Shown: positions 1 to 7,656 of the stretch, piece after piece
Layout of the letters: every line of letters starts with the position of its first letter
How positions within the stretch are numbered: the stretch's first letter is position 1
Assembly (NCBI GenBank): GCA_001839685.1
Contig: MLAK01000086.1
Span: 1-11,769, forward strand
Direction of reading: 5' to 3'
DNA from: Tritrichomonas foetus
Taxonomy: Eukaryota > Parabasalia > Tritrichomonadida > Tritrichomonadidae
DNA length: 11,769 nt
Notes under the pieces: generated by a model
Database searches by the model: none
What the model saw: only the letters and a program-made list of their open reading frames with translations
What the model was told of the DNA's origin: nothing
Program-made: the position numbers and the translations under genes

Positions 1-137
1 ATGTTTTCATTTATGATTTCGTTGGTTTTCTCATTCATGAAATTTTCAGTTGGGATAAATTGAGCGAAGCGCAATTTATCACAACTGTATATCCTACTTT
101 CAAAGTTAAATCCTATTTTGAGAGAGATTGAATGCAT
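1..137 (-). CDS. N-terminal part of an unknown protein, cut by the left edge
   Basis: Reading leftward from the ATG at 137-135, the minus strand stays open for 45 codons to the window edge. The protein begins MHSISLKIGFNFESRI and reaches FMNEKTNEIINEN at the edge. The frame is also open upstream of this ATG to a TGA at 171-173, and this is the first ATG after that stop. Amino-acid use looks protein-like rather than the Ile/Asn/Lys/Tyr mixture of the spacers, and base composition is less AT-rich than the sequence just upstream. A second in-frame ATG at 38-36 is another possible start. I do not recognise the family. No clear initiator motif lies just upstream. A 16-base inverted repeat (47-87) falls inside the frame and encodes part of CDKLRFAQFI. 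The competing reading is a 20-codon plus-strand ORF (1-63), which is less convincing. Confidence 0.45.
   Translation of the reverse strand, partial: MHSISLKIGFNFESRIYSCDKLRFAQFIPTENFMNEKTNEIINEN
47..87. repeat. Near-perfect inverted repeat with GCGAAGC centre
   Basis: The left arm 47-62 and right arm 72-87 are reverse complements over 16 bases with one mismatch (G53 against A81). The 9-base centre is AGCGAAGCG and contains GCGAAGC, a heptamer known to form an unusually stable DNA mini-hairpin. The palindrome lies within the minus-strand open frame of the edge gene. It could be a mobile palindromic repeat, a hairpin signal, or chance symmetry in coding DNA. Confidence 0.6.
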
Positions 138-474
138 TATTGTAATATATAAAATAAATTCAATTAGCTTTCAATAAATTCAGAAAGATCATTAATTTAT
201 TTTGAGATTATCTTATTATAGCTTCTTTAAATTGCTGATATTTCTAGACATTTAACATTGTGAAATATCAAATAAATTGACAAGTGTTGTAATATAGTCA
301 TATATCATTTCACTGGGTGAACGGTTATCATGAATAAAATTTATATCGGTGAGATAATCAAACCTCTTTTTTGAAAGGCCAAATTTTTGGGATGTAAAGC
401 CATATTCTGGTTTAACCATTATCAATTTTATGTATAATGACGAATATTAGATGTTGTATGATTCATTCTAAAGA
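138..474. other. AT-rich spacer, no gene seen
   Basis: This would be the 5' flank of the minus-strand edge gene. I see no convincing reading frame, RNA gene or repeat. A TCATT initiator-like motif at 463-467 precedes an ATG at 475 by 10 bases (counted from its A). Confidence 0.4.
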
Positions 475-752
475 ATGATGTCACAAACCTATGATGGTTC
501 CATCATTGATGAATTCAAAAAGTTCAATGAATTAATTTATTAAAAATATTGAAGAACAAGAAAAGAATTGTTTTTTGGTTTAAACGTAGAGTAAGTTGGC
601 AAATATTCTATAAAAAAGTTTTAAAATCTGAACAAGAAGGATATATAAAAGATTATATTATTTGGTTAAATTATTTTATGAGAATCAAGAAAAATGATAA
701 TCAGAAATTTATATCCATCGTCAATTTATCGTTTGATGGCTTTCAAAATTGA
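475..752 (+). pseudogene. Possible decayed small gene
   Basis: An ATG-ATG pair at 475 opens a 22-codon frame (MMSQTYDGSIIDEFKKFNEL, then IY) that ends at a TAA. In a different frame, 549-752 is open for 67 codons (for example RIVFWFKRRVSWQIFYKKV), but it begins at TTG and has no ATG until about residue 44. An initiator-like TCATT lies just upstream of 475. Together these could be the start and body of one small gene broken by a frameshift. I do not recognise the product. Chance open frames in AT-rich DNA remain likely. Confidence 0.22.
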
Positions 753-1096
753 TAGAGTAAAAATACTTTTTGTTAATTTCAAATGTATTGCGTAATAAAT
801 TTAATGCTTTCCCAAAATTGCTAATAACTCTTTCAATAATATCTCTATATAAATATTTCAAAGAATATAATTATTTTTCTATTTATTATTGACTAAACAA
901 GAACAATTGTAAGAAAATTCTTCAAATATTTCATTCATTTTACTTTCAATGTTAATGATATTATCTCTTCAAAATATATTCTTTCAAACCAGGTCCGAGA
1001 ATTTGAAAAAGTTTATAAAATCGTTTTGATAGAAAAACGAATTTTCAATAGTTTCTTAACAATGTTGGATCACACAATTTTGAATGAAATATAAAT
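753..1096. other. AT-rich 5' flank of the first kinase gene
   Basis: No gene was seen. The stretch is very AT-rich and runs up to the initiator-like motif before the kinase ATG. Confidence 0.4.
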
Positions 1097-1101
1097 TCAT
1101 T
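1097..1101 (+). promoter_or_regulatory. Initiator (Inr)-like motif of the first kinase gene
   Basis: TCATT matches the trichomonad initiator consensus TCA(+1)Y(T/A). Its A (1099) lies 12 bases before the ATG at 1111, inside the short distance usual for that element. It lies downstream of the ATG at 1084, so it favours 1111 as the true start. The motif is short and common in AT-rich DNA. Confidence 0.45.
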
Positions 1102-1110
1102 TTATTCACG

Positions 1111-3183
1111 ATGAAGCAAACTCGGAAACGCTTGGGTGACTATATACTTTTCGAACATATCGGTGCTGGCGAATATGGTGACGTATTCAGAGGAAGACAC
1201 ATCGAAGTTGACTTTCCTGTCGCGATCAAAATCATGAAAAAAGGAGGAATCAACAAAAGTGAAGTTGAAGTGATGCGAAGTTTAAATCATCGAAATGTTA
1301 CTCGTCTATTTGATGTTTTTGAAGAGGATGACAAAGTTGGCATTGTTATGGAATATGGAGGAAGTGAATCGATCGAAAGTCAAATGCCACTAGGGAATAT
1401 TGATCGAGTTTTTTCAATTTTTTCCCAAGTTTGTGATGCCCTAGAGTATCTTCATTGCAGCAAAAAAATCGTTCATCGTGATTTAAAAGCATGTAATATT
1501 CTTTTAGATGAATATGATCGTGTTAAAATTGGTGATTTTGGATTTAGTAAGAAATTTGATGGTTTATTGAGTACTCGTTGTGGTTCCCCGCTTCATGTTG
1601 CTCCAGAAATTGTTAAAAATGAAGCATATAATGAAAAAGCCGATATTTGGAGTTTAGGAATACTTCTTTATTTTATGGTAACTCGAACTTATCCATTTCT
1701 TTCGTCAAATATCCAGCAGCTTTTTCATCAAATTGTTTCTTCTGAATTAAAATTCCCACAAGATCCAGGATTTGAACAAGCACGTGATCATACGAATCCA
1801 AATGTTCATAACAACTTAAATAACAGCATAAATTGGCATGAATTACAGAAAACGAATCAACAACAAAAGTCAGAATTTTCTCAACAAGAAAATGCTCCTG
1901 AAAAATTTAAATATCAAGCAATTGAAGTTAATCCAATGCTTCGTTCTCTTATTTCGAGTATGCTCTCAAAAGATCCGAAAGACAGGCCATCTATTCATGA
2001 AGTTAAGAATCACATTTGGTATCATAGAATGTCACATAAAAACTCATGTAATATTGCACCACAAGCATGTTTCAGAAGTATTGATTTAAAAAAATGTATT
2101 CAAGAATCACGACAATATACTTCACCTACACCGATTTCAAAATTTGATACCTTCATGTATTTAAAGAAGAATTATATATATGGTTTAAACAATTATCCTC
2201 TAAAAGATAACCAATGTGAATCACCAGATCAATGTAAGAGTAGTCGACCATGCACACTATCAGATAAATCACCTAACAATTGTGAATTCAAGAATATCAT
2301 TGGTGAAAACAACCTTTTTGATGATGATAGTTTTGATAAGAAAATAAGCCAATTAAACATCAACAATAATAAATGCTGTGAAAAATTGAATCAGATCGTA
2401 GCATCCAATTCTGAAAATTCTGTAATTGAAAGAAAAATATGTTCTTCAACTTTTTCCAATAACTGCTGTGAACGACCTATTCATGAAAATGTTGAAACTA
2501 CAAAATTCGAAAAAGTTGATAATTCAGACAATAAATTTTCTGATTTCATCAAGAAATTGAATCAAGATCCCAATTCTTTATGTCAATATAACACATCTAA
2601 TAATGATAATTGTCATAATATCATTAATAACCTCCAAAACAACACTGCGAGGAGACCTATCCAAAATAATAAAGGCATTCAAAATGATAAAGATATTATT
2701 GGCTCACCTTATAATACCATTAGATCGCTTAAGAAACCAATTGTTACATATAATTCATGCACAAATGTAATTCATTCCAATTTGAAAGGCGCATTGGAAG
2801 CAAATAGAAATCATAGAATAATTGGAAGTCAACCAACCGCACAATACATCTCAAAAAAAATGCTAAATGATCCAAATGAGGCTTATTTTTTCGAAAGTCA
2901 GGCTATTCATGCTAGTAACAATGTATCTGTTATATCAAATGTTACATCCCAAGCGAATATGAAGCCGGTTGAACTCATCATGCTTGCTAAACAAAAATTT
3001 GAAAACGATACTCGCGCAATGAAATCACAACGAAAAAATATAAAATTGAATTTCATGAGAATTAAAAGGCCACCAAGTGATGCTGGTCATTTAATTGGTG
3101 TAATTCAAAAGGCTCCATCAAGGCAACTACCTAAAAGTCCAATACAAATGATGTCCTCATTTAGACCAATTGCAAAATTCTAA
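1111..3183 (+). CDS. CAMK-like Ser/Thr protein kinase with long Asn-rich tail
   Basis: This is a probable active Ser/Thr kinase of 690 residues. Numbering from the ATG at 1111: Gly-rich loop GAGEYGDV 18-25, VAIK lysine K40, alpha-C glutamate E51, HRDLKACN with catalytic D124, DFG at 142-144, activation segment CGSPLHVAPE 157-166, DIWSLG 178-183 and the late DPKDRP 288-293. The domain order and the APE/DIWSLG/DP..RP pattern fit the CAMK/CAMKL group (SNF1/MARK-like). A Gln/Asn-rich insert of about 50 residues (roughly 221-272) splits the C-lobe before the last helices. Residues after about 305 form a low-complexity Asn/Ser/Lys-rich tail with no recognised domain, ending in a basic stretch. An ATG at 1084 would add 9 hydrophobic residues, but the initiator-like motif at 1097 favours 1111. 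The stop codon overlaps TAAA, the trichomonad polyadenylation-type signal. All core catalytic residues are present. The substrate is unknown. Confidence 0.93.
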   Translation: MKQTRKRLGDYILFEHIGAGEYGDVFRGRHIEVDFPVAIKIMKKGGINKSEVEVMRSLNHRNVTRLFDVFEEDDKVGIVMEYGGSESIESQMPLGNIDRVFSIFSQVCDALEYLHCSKKIVHRDLKACNILLDEYDRVKIGDFGFSKKFDGLLSTRCGSPLHVAPEIVKNEAYNEKADIWSLGILLYFMVTRTYPFLSSNIQQLFHQIVSSELKFPQDPGFEQARDHTNPNVHNNLNNSINWHELQKTNQQQKSEFSQQENAPEKFKYQAIEVNPMLRSLISSMLSKDPKDRPSIHEVKNHIWYHRMSHKNSCNIAPQACFRSIDLKKCIQESRQYTSPTPISKFDTFMYLKKNYIYGLNNYPLKDNQCESPDQCKSSRPCTLSDKSPNNCEFKNIIGENNLFDDDSFDKKISQLNINNNKCCEKLNQIVASNSENSVIERKICSSTFSNNCCERPIHENVETTKFEKVDNSDNKFSDFIKKLNQDPNSLCQYNTSNNDNCHNIINNLQNNTARRPIQNNKGIQNDKDIIGSPYNTIRSLKKPIVTYNSCTNVIHSNLKGALEANRNHRIIGSQPTAQYISKKMLNDPNEAYFFESQAIHASNNVSVISNVTSQANMKPVELIMLAKQKFENDTRAMKSQRKNIKLNFMRIKRPPSDAGHLIGVIQKAPSRQLPKSPIQMMSSFRPIAKF

Positions 3184-3541
3184 ACATGCTCCATATAATG
3201 ATGAGAATCAATTATCCAAACGTTTAACAATCGAAAAAAGTAGAATAAGCATGCATTTTGTAATTTTTACCACTTTGTTATTATATAAAATGTATGTATT
3301 TTATTTATTTGTTAATTTTTATATATTAATTAGAAATGAAAAATGTTTTATGGCAAGGTATTTCTAAATACCAAAATGAAATGTTTATAATGAAGTGTTA
3401 TATTAAATCTGATAAAATAGACCGAACTATTTTGGTTTTAGATCACAATTTCATTTTAAAGCTCATTGAGAGTTCTCAAATAGATATTTATATGATGTCA
3501 AATCCTATTTGATTTTTAAATTTAGAGAGCAATGTAATTTA

Positions 3542-3542
<1 letters not shown>

Positions 3543-3586
<44 letters not shown>

Positions 3587-3590
3587 NANA
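3543..3590. repeat. Long poly-A homopolymer with two N positions
   Basis: An uninterrupted run of 44 A is followed by N-A-N-A (N at 3587 and 3589). It may be a genuine homopolymer, the A-tail of an old retroposed copy, or a place where assembly broke down. Its length should be treated as uncertain. Confidence 0.85.
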
Positions 3591-3636
3591 ATTTAATTCT
3601 TACTGGCCTTATATATCAAGAATAAAAAGACAAAAA

Positions 3637-3758
3637 TCGTGAATATTTTTTGAAAACTGAACAAAAATAATCGCAATCCATTCGTGTCAAAATTCTGCGC
3701 AAAAAAATTCACAAATATATCTTTCATTTTTGAATTGATTTGTCCAAAATATTCACGA
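3637..3758. repeat. 13-base inverted repeat pair
   Basis: TCGTGAATATTTT at 3637-3649 is matched exactly by its reverse complement at 3746-3758, with 96 bases between. It could be a tiny miniature element, but I see no target-site duplication. At this AT content such a pair can arise by chance. Confidence 0.25.
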
Positions 3759-4453
3759 GTAATATGATGCATATTTTATATTACAATGAAAATCTTCTGA
3801 ATAATATTCCCAAAAGATGAAATGCAATATATTTTTTCAAAATTAAAGTCGAAAAAGATGATAAATCTACTATTTCATTAAGTTTTGATGTAAGTCGGGC
3901 TTGAATTATAGTTTATAGAGAGATATCTCCAGAATTCTCCTAATCTATGAATTTTTTGAAAGATGTCTTTTCATGTCATACAAAATCATTTGTCTTTTTC
4001 AATTTTTTCGAATTAAAACGCTTTTTTCGAAATATTTGTCAATCAATTTTTGATTTCATCAAAGGATTATATTTATAATATATTTACCCATAAAACTGTT
4101 AATTAATACTACAGTTAATGAAAAGTGTGATGTGACATTACCTAAAATCATCATTAATTCTATTGATACGACCAAATATCCACATAATTTAATATAACTG
4201 TATTTCTTGTGTAATCTCTCATCAATGCATCAAAAATTCCAAATAACCTTAAAGGTTTAGCAATTCAGCCATAATTATGTTCATGTCAGTTAATTTGATG
4301 AATCATTTCACATGTGAACATATAAAGTCAAATGAAAAGTCAAATTAACGAAAAGTTTTTATATTCAAATAAATATTCAATTCAATTTGACCATTCCTTG
4401 AATTTTCTAAGTCAGAATTTAAATTGACAATTCATACAAAATATTTTTTGATT

Positions 4454-4463
4454 TCATTTCATA
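4454..4463 (+). promoter_or_regulatory. Initiator-like motifs before the PARG-fold gene
   Basis: Two overlapping TCA(Y)(T/A) matches, TCATT at 4454 and TCATA at 4459, put their A residues 21 and 16 bases before the ATG at 4477. This is the arrangement expected of a trichomonad initiator. No similar motif precedes the ATG at 5587. Confidence 0.45.
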
Positions 4464-4476
4464 TATAAGCATATAT

Positions 4477-5577
4477 ATGTTTACTCATTTTATCATTCCT
4501 ATTAGCGATCAATATTTCGATGATTCAGACATTTACAATTCAGTCGAAATCCCCGTTCTATTTGCAAATCGACTAACCACATCAAACAAAACCTATTTAC
4601 TGATGAAAATGGATCAACCAATATCATGCGAAAATCTCATTCAAAATTTGCAAACGATTATAGATTTCTCTGATAATCCAATCAGTACTTTCATTGCTTT
4701 CACGCCCAATTTCAAAATTCCAGAACACTCATCAGTTATTTATTTCTATGATTTACCAGAGGAACTGCAAATTTTTAGTGTATTTAAAACATTTATTAAA
4801 TGTATTTCATTCTATCAGACAATTACATCATATTTTGGCAATAATGCATACAAAATATCATTTGAAACGAAAAAACTCCAACTTGTTGCAGAATTTGCAT
4901 CTCATGTTCCATTTTCTTCTTCTAAAGGAGAAACCGAATATCTTCAAATGGTATTCGATGAACATGATTTTCCACTTGTTCAAATCACAAATATTCAAAA
5001 AAATGCAACAATAAATGACATAAATAATATTATTAACAACTATTGTAAAATAAAACCAAAATATATTGATTTGTTTGTCAATCCAAAAAGTAGTGTCGGA
5101 GACCAAGTCTGTCAAATTATTGCGAAAAACAAAAATGATGCAGAACAAATTGTAAAATCAACAAATCAAGGAAAATTGGGAGCTTGTGTCATGACATCAG
5201 CAATTTTTGCTAATATTGATGAAATCATTTATGAAGATAGAAATTACCAGATTCAACAACAACAAAATAAATCAAAAGATGAAAAAAATAGCCAAATAAA
5301 CGAAAATGGTGAACGAAAGACTGCGAGTAAAAAATCATTTCAAATTAATTTCAAACAACAAACACGAAATCAATCAACAACCCCTCATAATAATATTCCA
5401 ACAACAAAAACTCAGCCTTCAACTCTTGTTTATGGACTTGAAAGAATTTTCGAATTACACACCCTTAAACATGCTAAAAGTTATTGTGTTGTAACAGTTA
5501 CAAATGATACTTTTAACAAGTGTATTCAATTTTATGATCAATCCATTCGAAGAAACAGCCAAGATACTGGCTTGTAA
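4477..5577 (+). CDS. 5' part of the split gene: unknown N-terminal region and start of PARG fold
   Basis: This part has 366 residues. The ATG at 4477 is the first in frame after a TAA at 4420-4422. Residues 1 to about 256 look like a folded alpha/beta region (for example PVLFANRL near residue 27, and GKLGACVMTSAIFANIDEII before the linker). I cannot assign them to a family. Residues about 257-314 are low-complexity Gln/Asn/Lys/Ser/Thr. Residues 316-354 (VYGLERIF..., then VTVTNDTFNKCIQFYDQ) match the segment that precedes the NFA(N/S)..NP motif in microbial-type PARG proteins. The frame stops at TAA before that domain is complete, so as a separate protein it would carry only the edge of the fold. 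The stop is followed by A (TAAA), which resembles a trichomonad polyadenylation-type signal, so a genuine short product cannot be excluded. Confidence 0.75.
   Translation: MFTHFIIPISDQYFDDSDIYNSVEIPVLFANRLTTSNKTYLLMKMDQPISCENLIQNLQTIIDFSDNPISTFIAFTPNFKIPEHSSVIYFYDLPEELQIFSVFKTFIKCISFYQTITSYFGNNAYKISFETKKLQLVAEFASHVPFSSSKGETEYLQMVFDEHDFPLVQITNIQKNATINDINNIINNYCKIKPKYIDLFVNPKSSVGDQVCQIIAKNKNDAEQIVKSTNQGKLGACVMTSAIFANIDEIIYEDRNYQIQQQQNKSKDEKNSQINENGERKTASKKSFQINFKQQTRNQSTTPHNNIPTTKTQPSTLVYGLERIFELHTLKHAKSYCVVTVTNDTFNKCIQFYDQSIRRNSQDTGL
5575..5577 (+). other. In-frame TAA that interrupts the PARG fold
   Basis: The TAA follows ...DTGL and precedes Asn-Val-Cys-Met-Val-Asn-Phe. Single-base changes would turn it into a Gln, Lys, Glu, Leu, Ser or Tyr codon. 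I see no intron ends of the conserved parabasalid kind (GTATGT... and ACTAACACACAG) around it. Confidence 0.85.
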
Positions 5578-5586
5578 AATGTTTGT

Positions 5587-7056
5587 ATGGTGAATTTCAC
5601 CAACGGGATTGATCCCAAAATACCAATGAAAAGCACCTCTTTAGAAGGACAGTTGTTTAGACAATCTAATATTTCTTTATCTTTAACCGAAGATCTTGAG
5701 ATATATCAGTATAACAGGTCACATCCATCAAACGCTTCCTCAGAATTCTGTGCATATTCAAAGAATGTTTCATTATTGAAAGATGATCAAGAAAACCCAC
5801 TGAAAAAGTCAGTATTATTTGATGTTATTTCAATTCCACCTGTTTATTATATTGAAACTGAAATGACTCGAGAAGAATGCAAAGAAATTATGCGAAAGAG
5901 AATTACTCGTATTTTCCATGTTGAAATTGAACATCGAAAACAATATTTAATTCTTGGTGCTTTTGGTTGTGGTCGTTCAAACAATAATCCTTATGATGTT
6001 GCCTCTATCTTTTTAGATCTTATTAAAGAATTTCACGATTATTTCAAATACATCATCTTTCCAATTCCAAGTTCCGATAACAACCAAATCTTCTCAGAAG
6101 TTCTTCATGAAGTTACTCAGAAACCTCTTCCACATGAACAGAAGACCCAACAATCAGATTATCCAGCATTTAGATCTGTGAAAGGATTTGGCTCGAACAA
6201 CAACAGAATTTCCAATAAAACATTATCCCAAATTCTGTCCAATGATATTAAATCATTTGGATTTAACAAAATTGAAATGATAGATGCTCGATCTCAAGAA
6301 GCATTTTATCGAATGAATATCAAAGGATCAGTCAATATGCCTTTAGAAATAGCCAATCCTCATAAAACAAAGTTACACACACAACACATTACATCAATAC
6401 AAGAAATATATGAAAAGTTTTATGATAAAGATACGATGATGATCATTTTAACAAAGTATTGTGATATTGATAGTGAAATAATTGTGAATCAAATCAAAGA
6501 AATTCACAAAAATTCATCTCAAAGAGAACTTCCTCTTCATATTTTTATTCTTATTGGTGGAGTAAATAAAGTATATTTCCAAAGGAAGGACTTATGCAAT
6601 TTTTATTCACAATATATTGTTCCTTCTAATCAATTAGTTGAATCAAGATTAGATTTTACTGGACTTTTTAGAAGAGTTTCACCAACCAGGTTCTCTAAAA
6701 TATATTTGAATTATGCTACACTTGGCTTCTCTTGTCTTTATGTTGTTGATTGTCGATCACCACGTGAATTCATTGCAGGACATATCAAAGGTGCGATTAA
6801 TTGTCATCCATATACAATGAACATTAGTGAACTTTATGAAAAGATCTACAAAAAGAATGGAATTTACTTTTTCCATTGCGAATTTTCACATCAAAGAGGA
6901 CAAACAGGCTGCCTTGAATTTATCGAAGCGCACGAGCTTCATGGAAGGTCACAAAACGAGCCATTAAATGCATTTGTTATTCATGATGGATATGGTAACT
7001 TCTATAATAAATTCCCTGATTTTTGTGACGGAAAATATGAATCGGAATTTATGTAA
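5587..7056 (+). CDS. 3' part of the split gene: degenerate microbial PARG fold plus tandem CDC25-type rhodanese domains
   Basis: This part has 489 residues from the ATG at 5587. Residues 1-165 follow the TIGR02452/DUF2263 order: VNFTNGIDP (2-10), LFRQSNISLSL (23-33), YSKNV (57-61), ILGAFGCGRSNNNPYDVA (122-139) and YIIFPIP (155-161). The usual PGGG...QEE signature is replaced by PKIP...LEG (10-21), so ADP-ribose hydrolysis is unlikely. Residues about 212-335 form a rhodanese/CDC25-like domain (IDARS 232-236, GSVNMP, ILIGGVNKVY). Its loop C292-x5-I298 lacks the catalytic Arg. Residues about 355-489 form a second one, closely CDC25-like: VDCRSPREF 387-395, AGHIKGAIN 397-405, HCEFSHQRG 430-438 with Cys431 and Arg437 in a full C(x5)R loop, and a terminal DGYGNFYNKFPDFC. 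Phosphatase activity is possible for this last domain. No initiator-like motif precedes 5587, so this is probably the second half of the gene starting at 4477. Confidence 0.8.
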   Translation: MVNFTNGIDPKIPMKSTSLEGQLFRQSNISLSLTEDLEIYQYNRSHPSNASSEFCAYSKNVSLLKDDQENPLKKSVLFDVISIPPVYYIETEMTREECKEIMRKRITRIFHVEIEHRKQYLILGAFGCGRSNNNPYDVASIFLDLIKEFHDYFKYIIFPIPSSDNNQIFSEVLHEVTQKPLPHEQKTQQSDYPAFRSVKGFGSNNNRISNKTLSQILSNDIKSFGFNKIEMIDARSQEAFYRMNIKGSVNMPLEIANPHKTKLHTQHITSIQEIYEKFYDKDTMMIILTKYCDIDSEIIVNQIKEIHKNSSQRELPLHIFILIGGVNKVYFQRKDLCNFYSQYIVPSNQLVESRLDFTGLFRRVSPTRFSKIYLNYATLGFSCLYVVDCRSPREFIAGHIKGAINCHPYTMNISELYEKIYKKNGIYFFHCEFSHQRGQTGCLEFIEAHELHGRSQNEPLNAFVIHDGYGNFYNKFPDFCDGKYESEFM

Positions 7057-7656
7057 TGAAAGGGAAAAAAAGCCTTATTGTCATTGTTAAATAAAACACA
7101 AAAATAATCTTTATTTCATATTTTTCTACATCGAATTTTGTGTGACTTCATTCCATGAAGCAATTGCATTTGATTATAAACCACATAAAAAGTTTAAAGA
7201 TTGATAAAAAGTTTAAATGGGTTGATTATAAAAATTGGTTATTTCTCTTTGTACTCGAATTTAGCCATATAATTATCAGAATAAAGTTGTCTAATCGATA
7301 TGAACATTTCGATATGTATCACCAATAAAAAATACCATATCTAAGAAAGATTTGAAGAATATATTGAGCGCAAGAACATCAAGCTGAAGAAGAATTATTT
7401 CACTTCCTTGAAATCCAATGATTATTGCATTCAGTTTAGAATTTTCATAAATAATGAATGGAATTTGTTATTAATTAATAATGAACTATATATTATTAAT
7501 AATTTGGTAAATTCTCAAAAAAAATATATTTCATTTGATTATAAAAAATACAGTCCGAAATCATATCCAACAAAATTGTAGATATTCCATATGTATCATG
7601 AGCACATCAAATATTTGATGTTGTAAATATTTATTTTTTTTTGTGATATACTTACA
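7057..7656. other. AT-rich spacer after the CDC25-like gene
   Basis: TAAA occurs near 7090, about 35 bases after the stop, and may serve as the polyadenylation-type signal. ATAAAAAGTTTAAA is repeated directly at 7185 and 7204. An AT-only palindrome, TTATTAATTAATAA, lies at 7468-7481. No gene was seen. Confidence 0.4.

Larger units (their letters stand above)
3184..4453. other. AT-rich intergenic region
   Basis: About 1.3 kb separates the first kinase from the PARG-fold gene. It contains a poly-A tract with ambiguous bases (3543-3590) and a weak 13-base inverted repeat (3637-3758). A 12-base palindrome, TTCACATGTGAA, lies at 4307-4318. I see no credible coding region. Confidence 0.5.
4477..7056 (+). 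pseudogene. Single gene broken by one in-frame stop: PARG fold plus two CDC25-type domains
   Basis: The open frames 4477-5577 and 5587-7056 are in the same frame and are separated only by TAA (5575-5577) plus three sense codons (Asn-Val-Cys). The break falls inside one domain. VTVTNDTF before the stop and VNFTNGIDP after it are consecutive elements of the TIGR02452/DUF2263 fold. Read through, the product has 859 positions: unrecognised region 1 to about 256; Gln/Asn/Ser/Thr-rich linker about 257-314; PARG fold about 316-535; rhodanese/CDC25-like domain about 582-705; and a second CDC25-like domain about 725-859. Only the first ATG has initiator-like motifs. Other genes here end at TAA and TGA, so code reassignment is unlikely. 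A recent nonsense mutation, a sequencing error or stop readthrough all remain possible. Confidence 0.7.

Noticed and set aside
1838..2089. 83-codon plus-strand ORF inside the first kinase
   Set aside because: It lies in another frame of the kinase C-lobe and has no recognisable motif; it is a shadow.
3170..3367. 65-codon plus-strand ORF at the end of the first kinase
   Set aside because: It overlaps the kinase stop and runs into AT-rich 3' flank, with no initiator motif or protein-like pattern.
4289..4349. 10-base inverted repeat GTTAATTTGA/TCAAATTAAC
   Set aside because: Short AT-rich arms with a 41-base gap are expected by chance.
4694..5494. Plus-strand ORFs 4694-5014 and 5306-5494, and minus-strand ORF 4858-5148
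   Set aside because: All overlap the coherent frame 4477-5577 in other frames and look like translations of its Asn/Lys-rich codons.
5575..5600. Intron spanning the internal TAA of the split gene
   Set aside because: No conserved splice motifs are present, and removing the region would delete part of the conserved VNFTNG motif.
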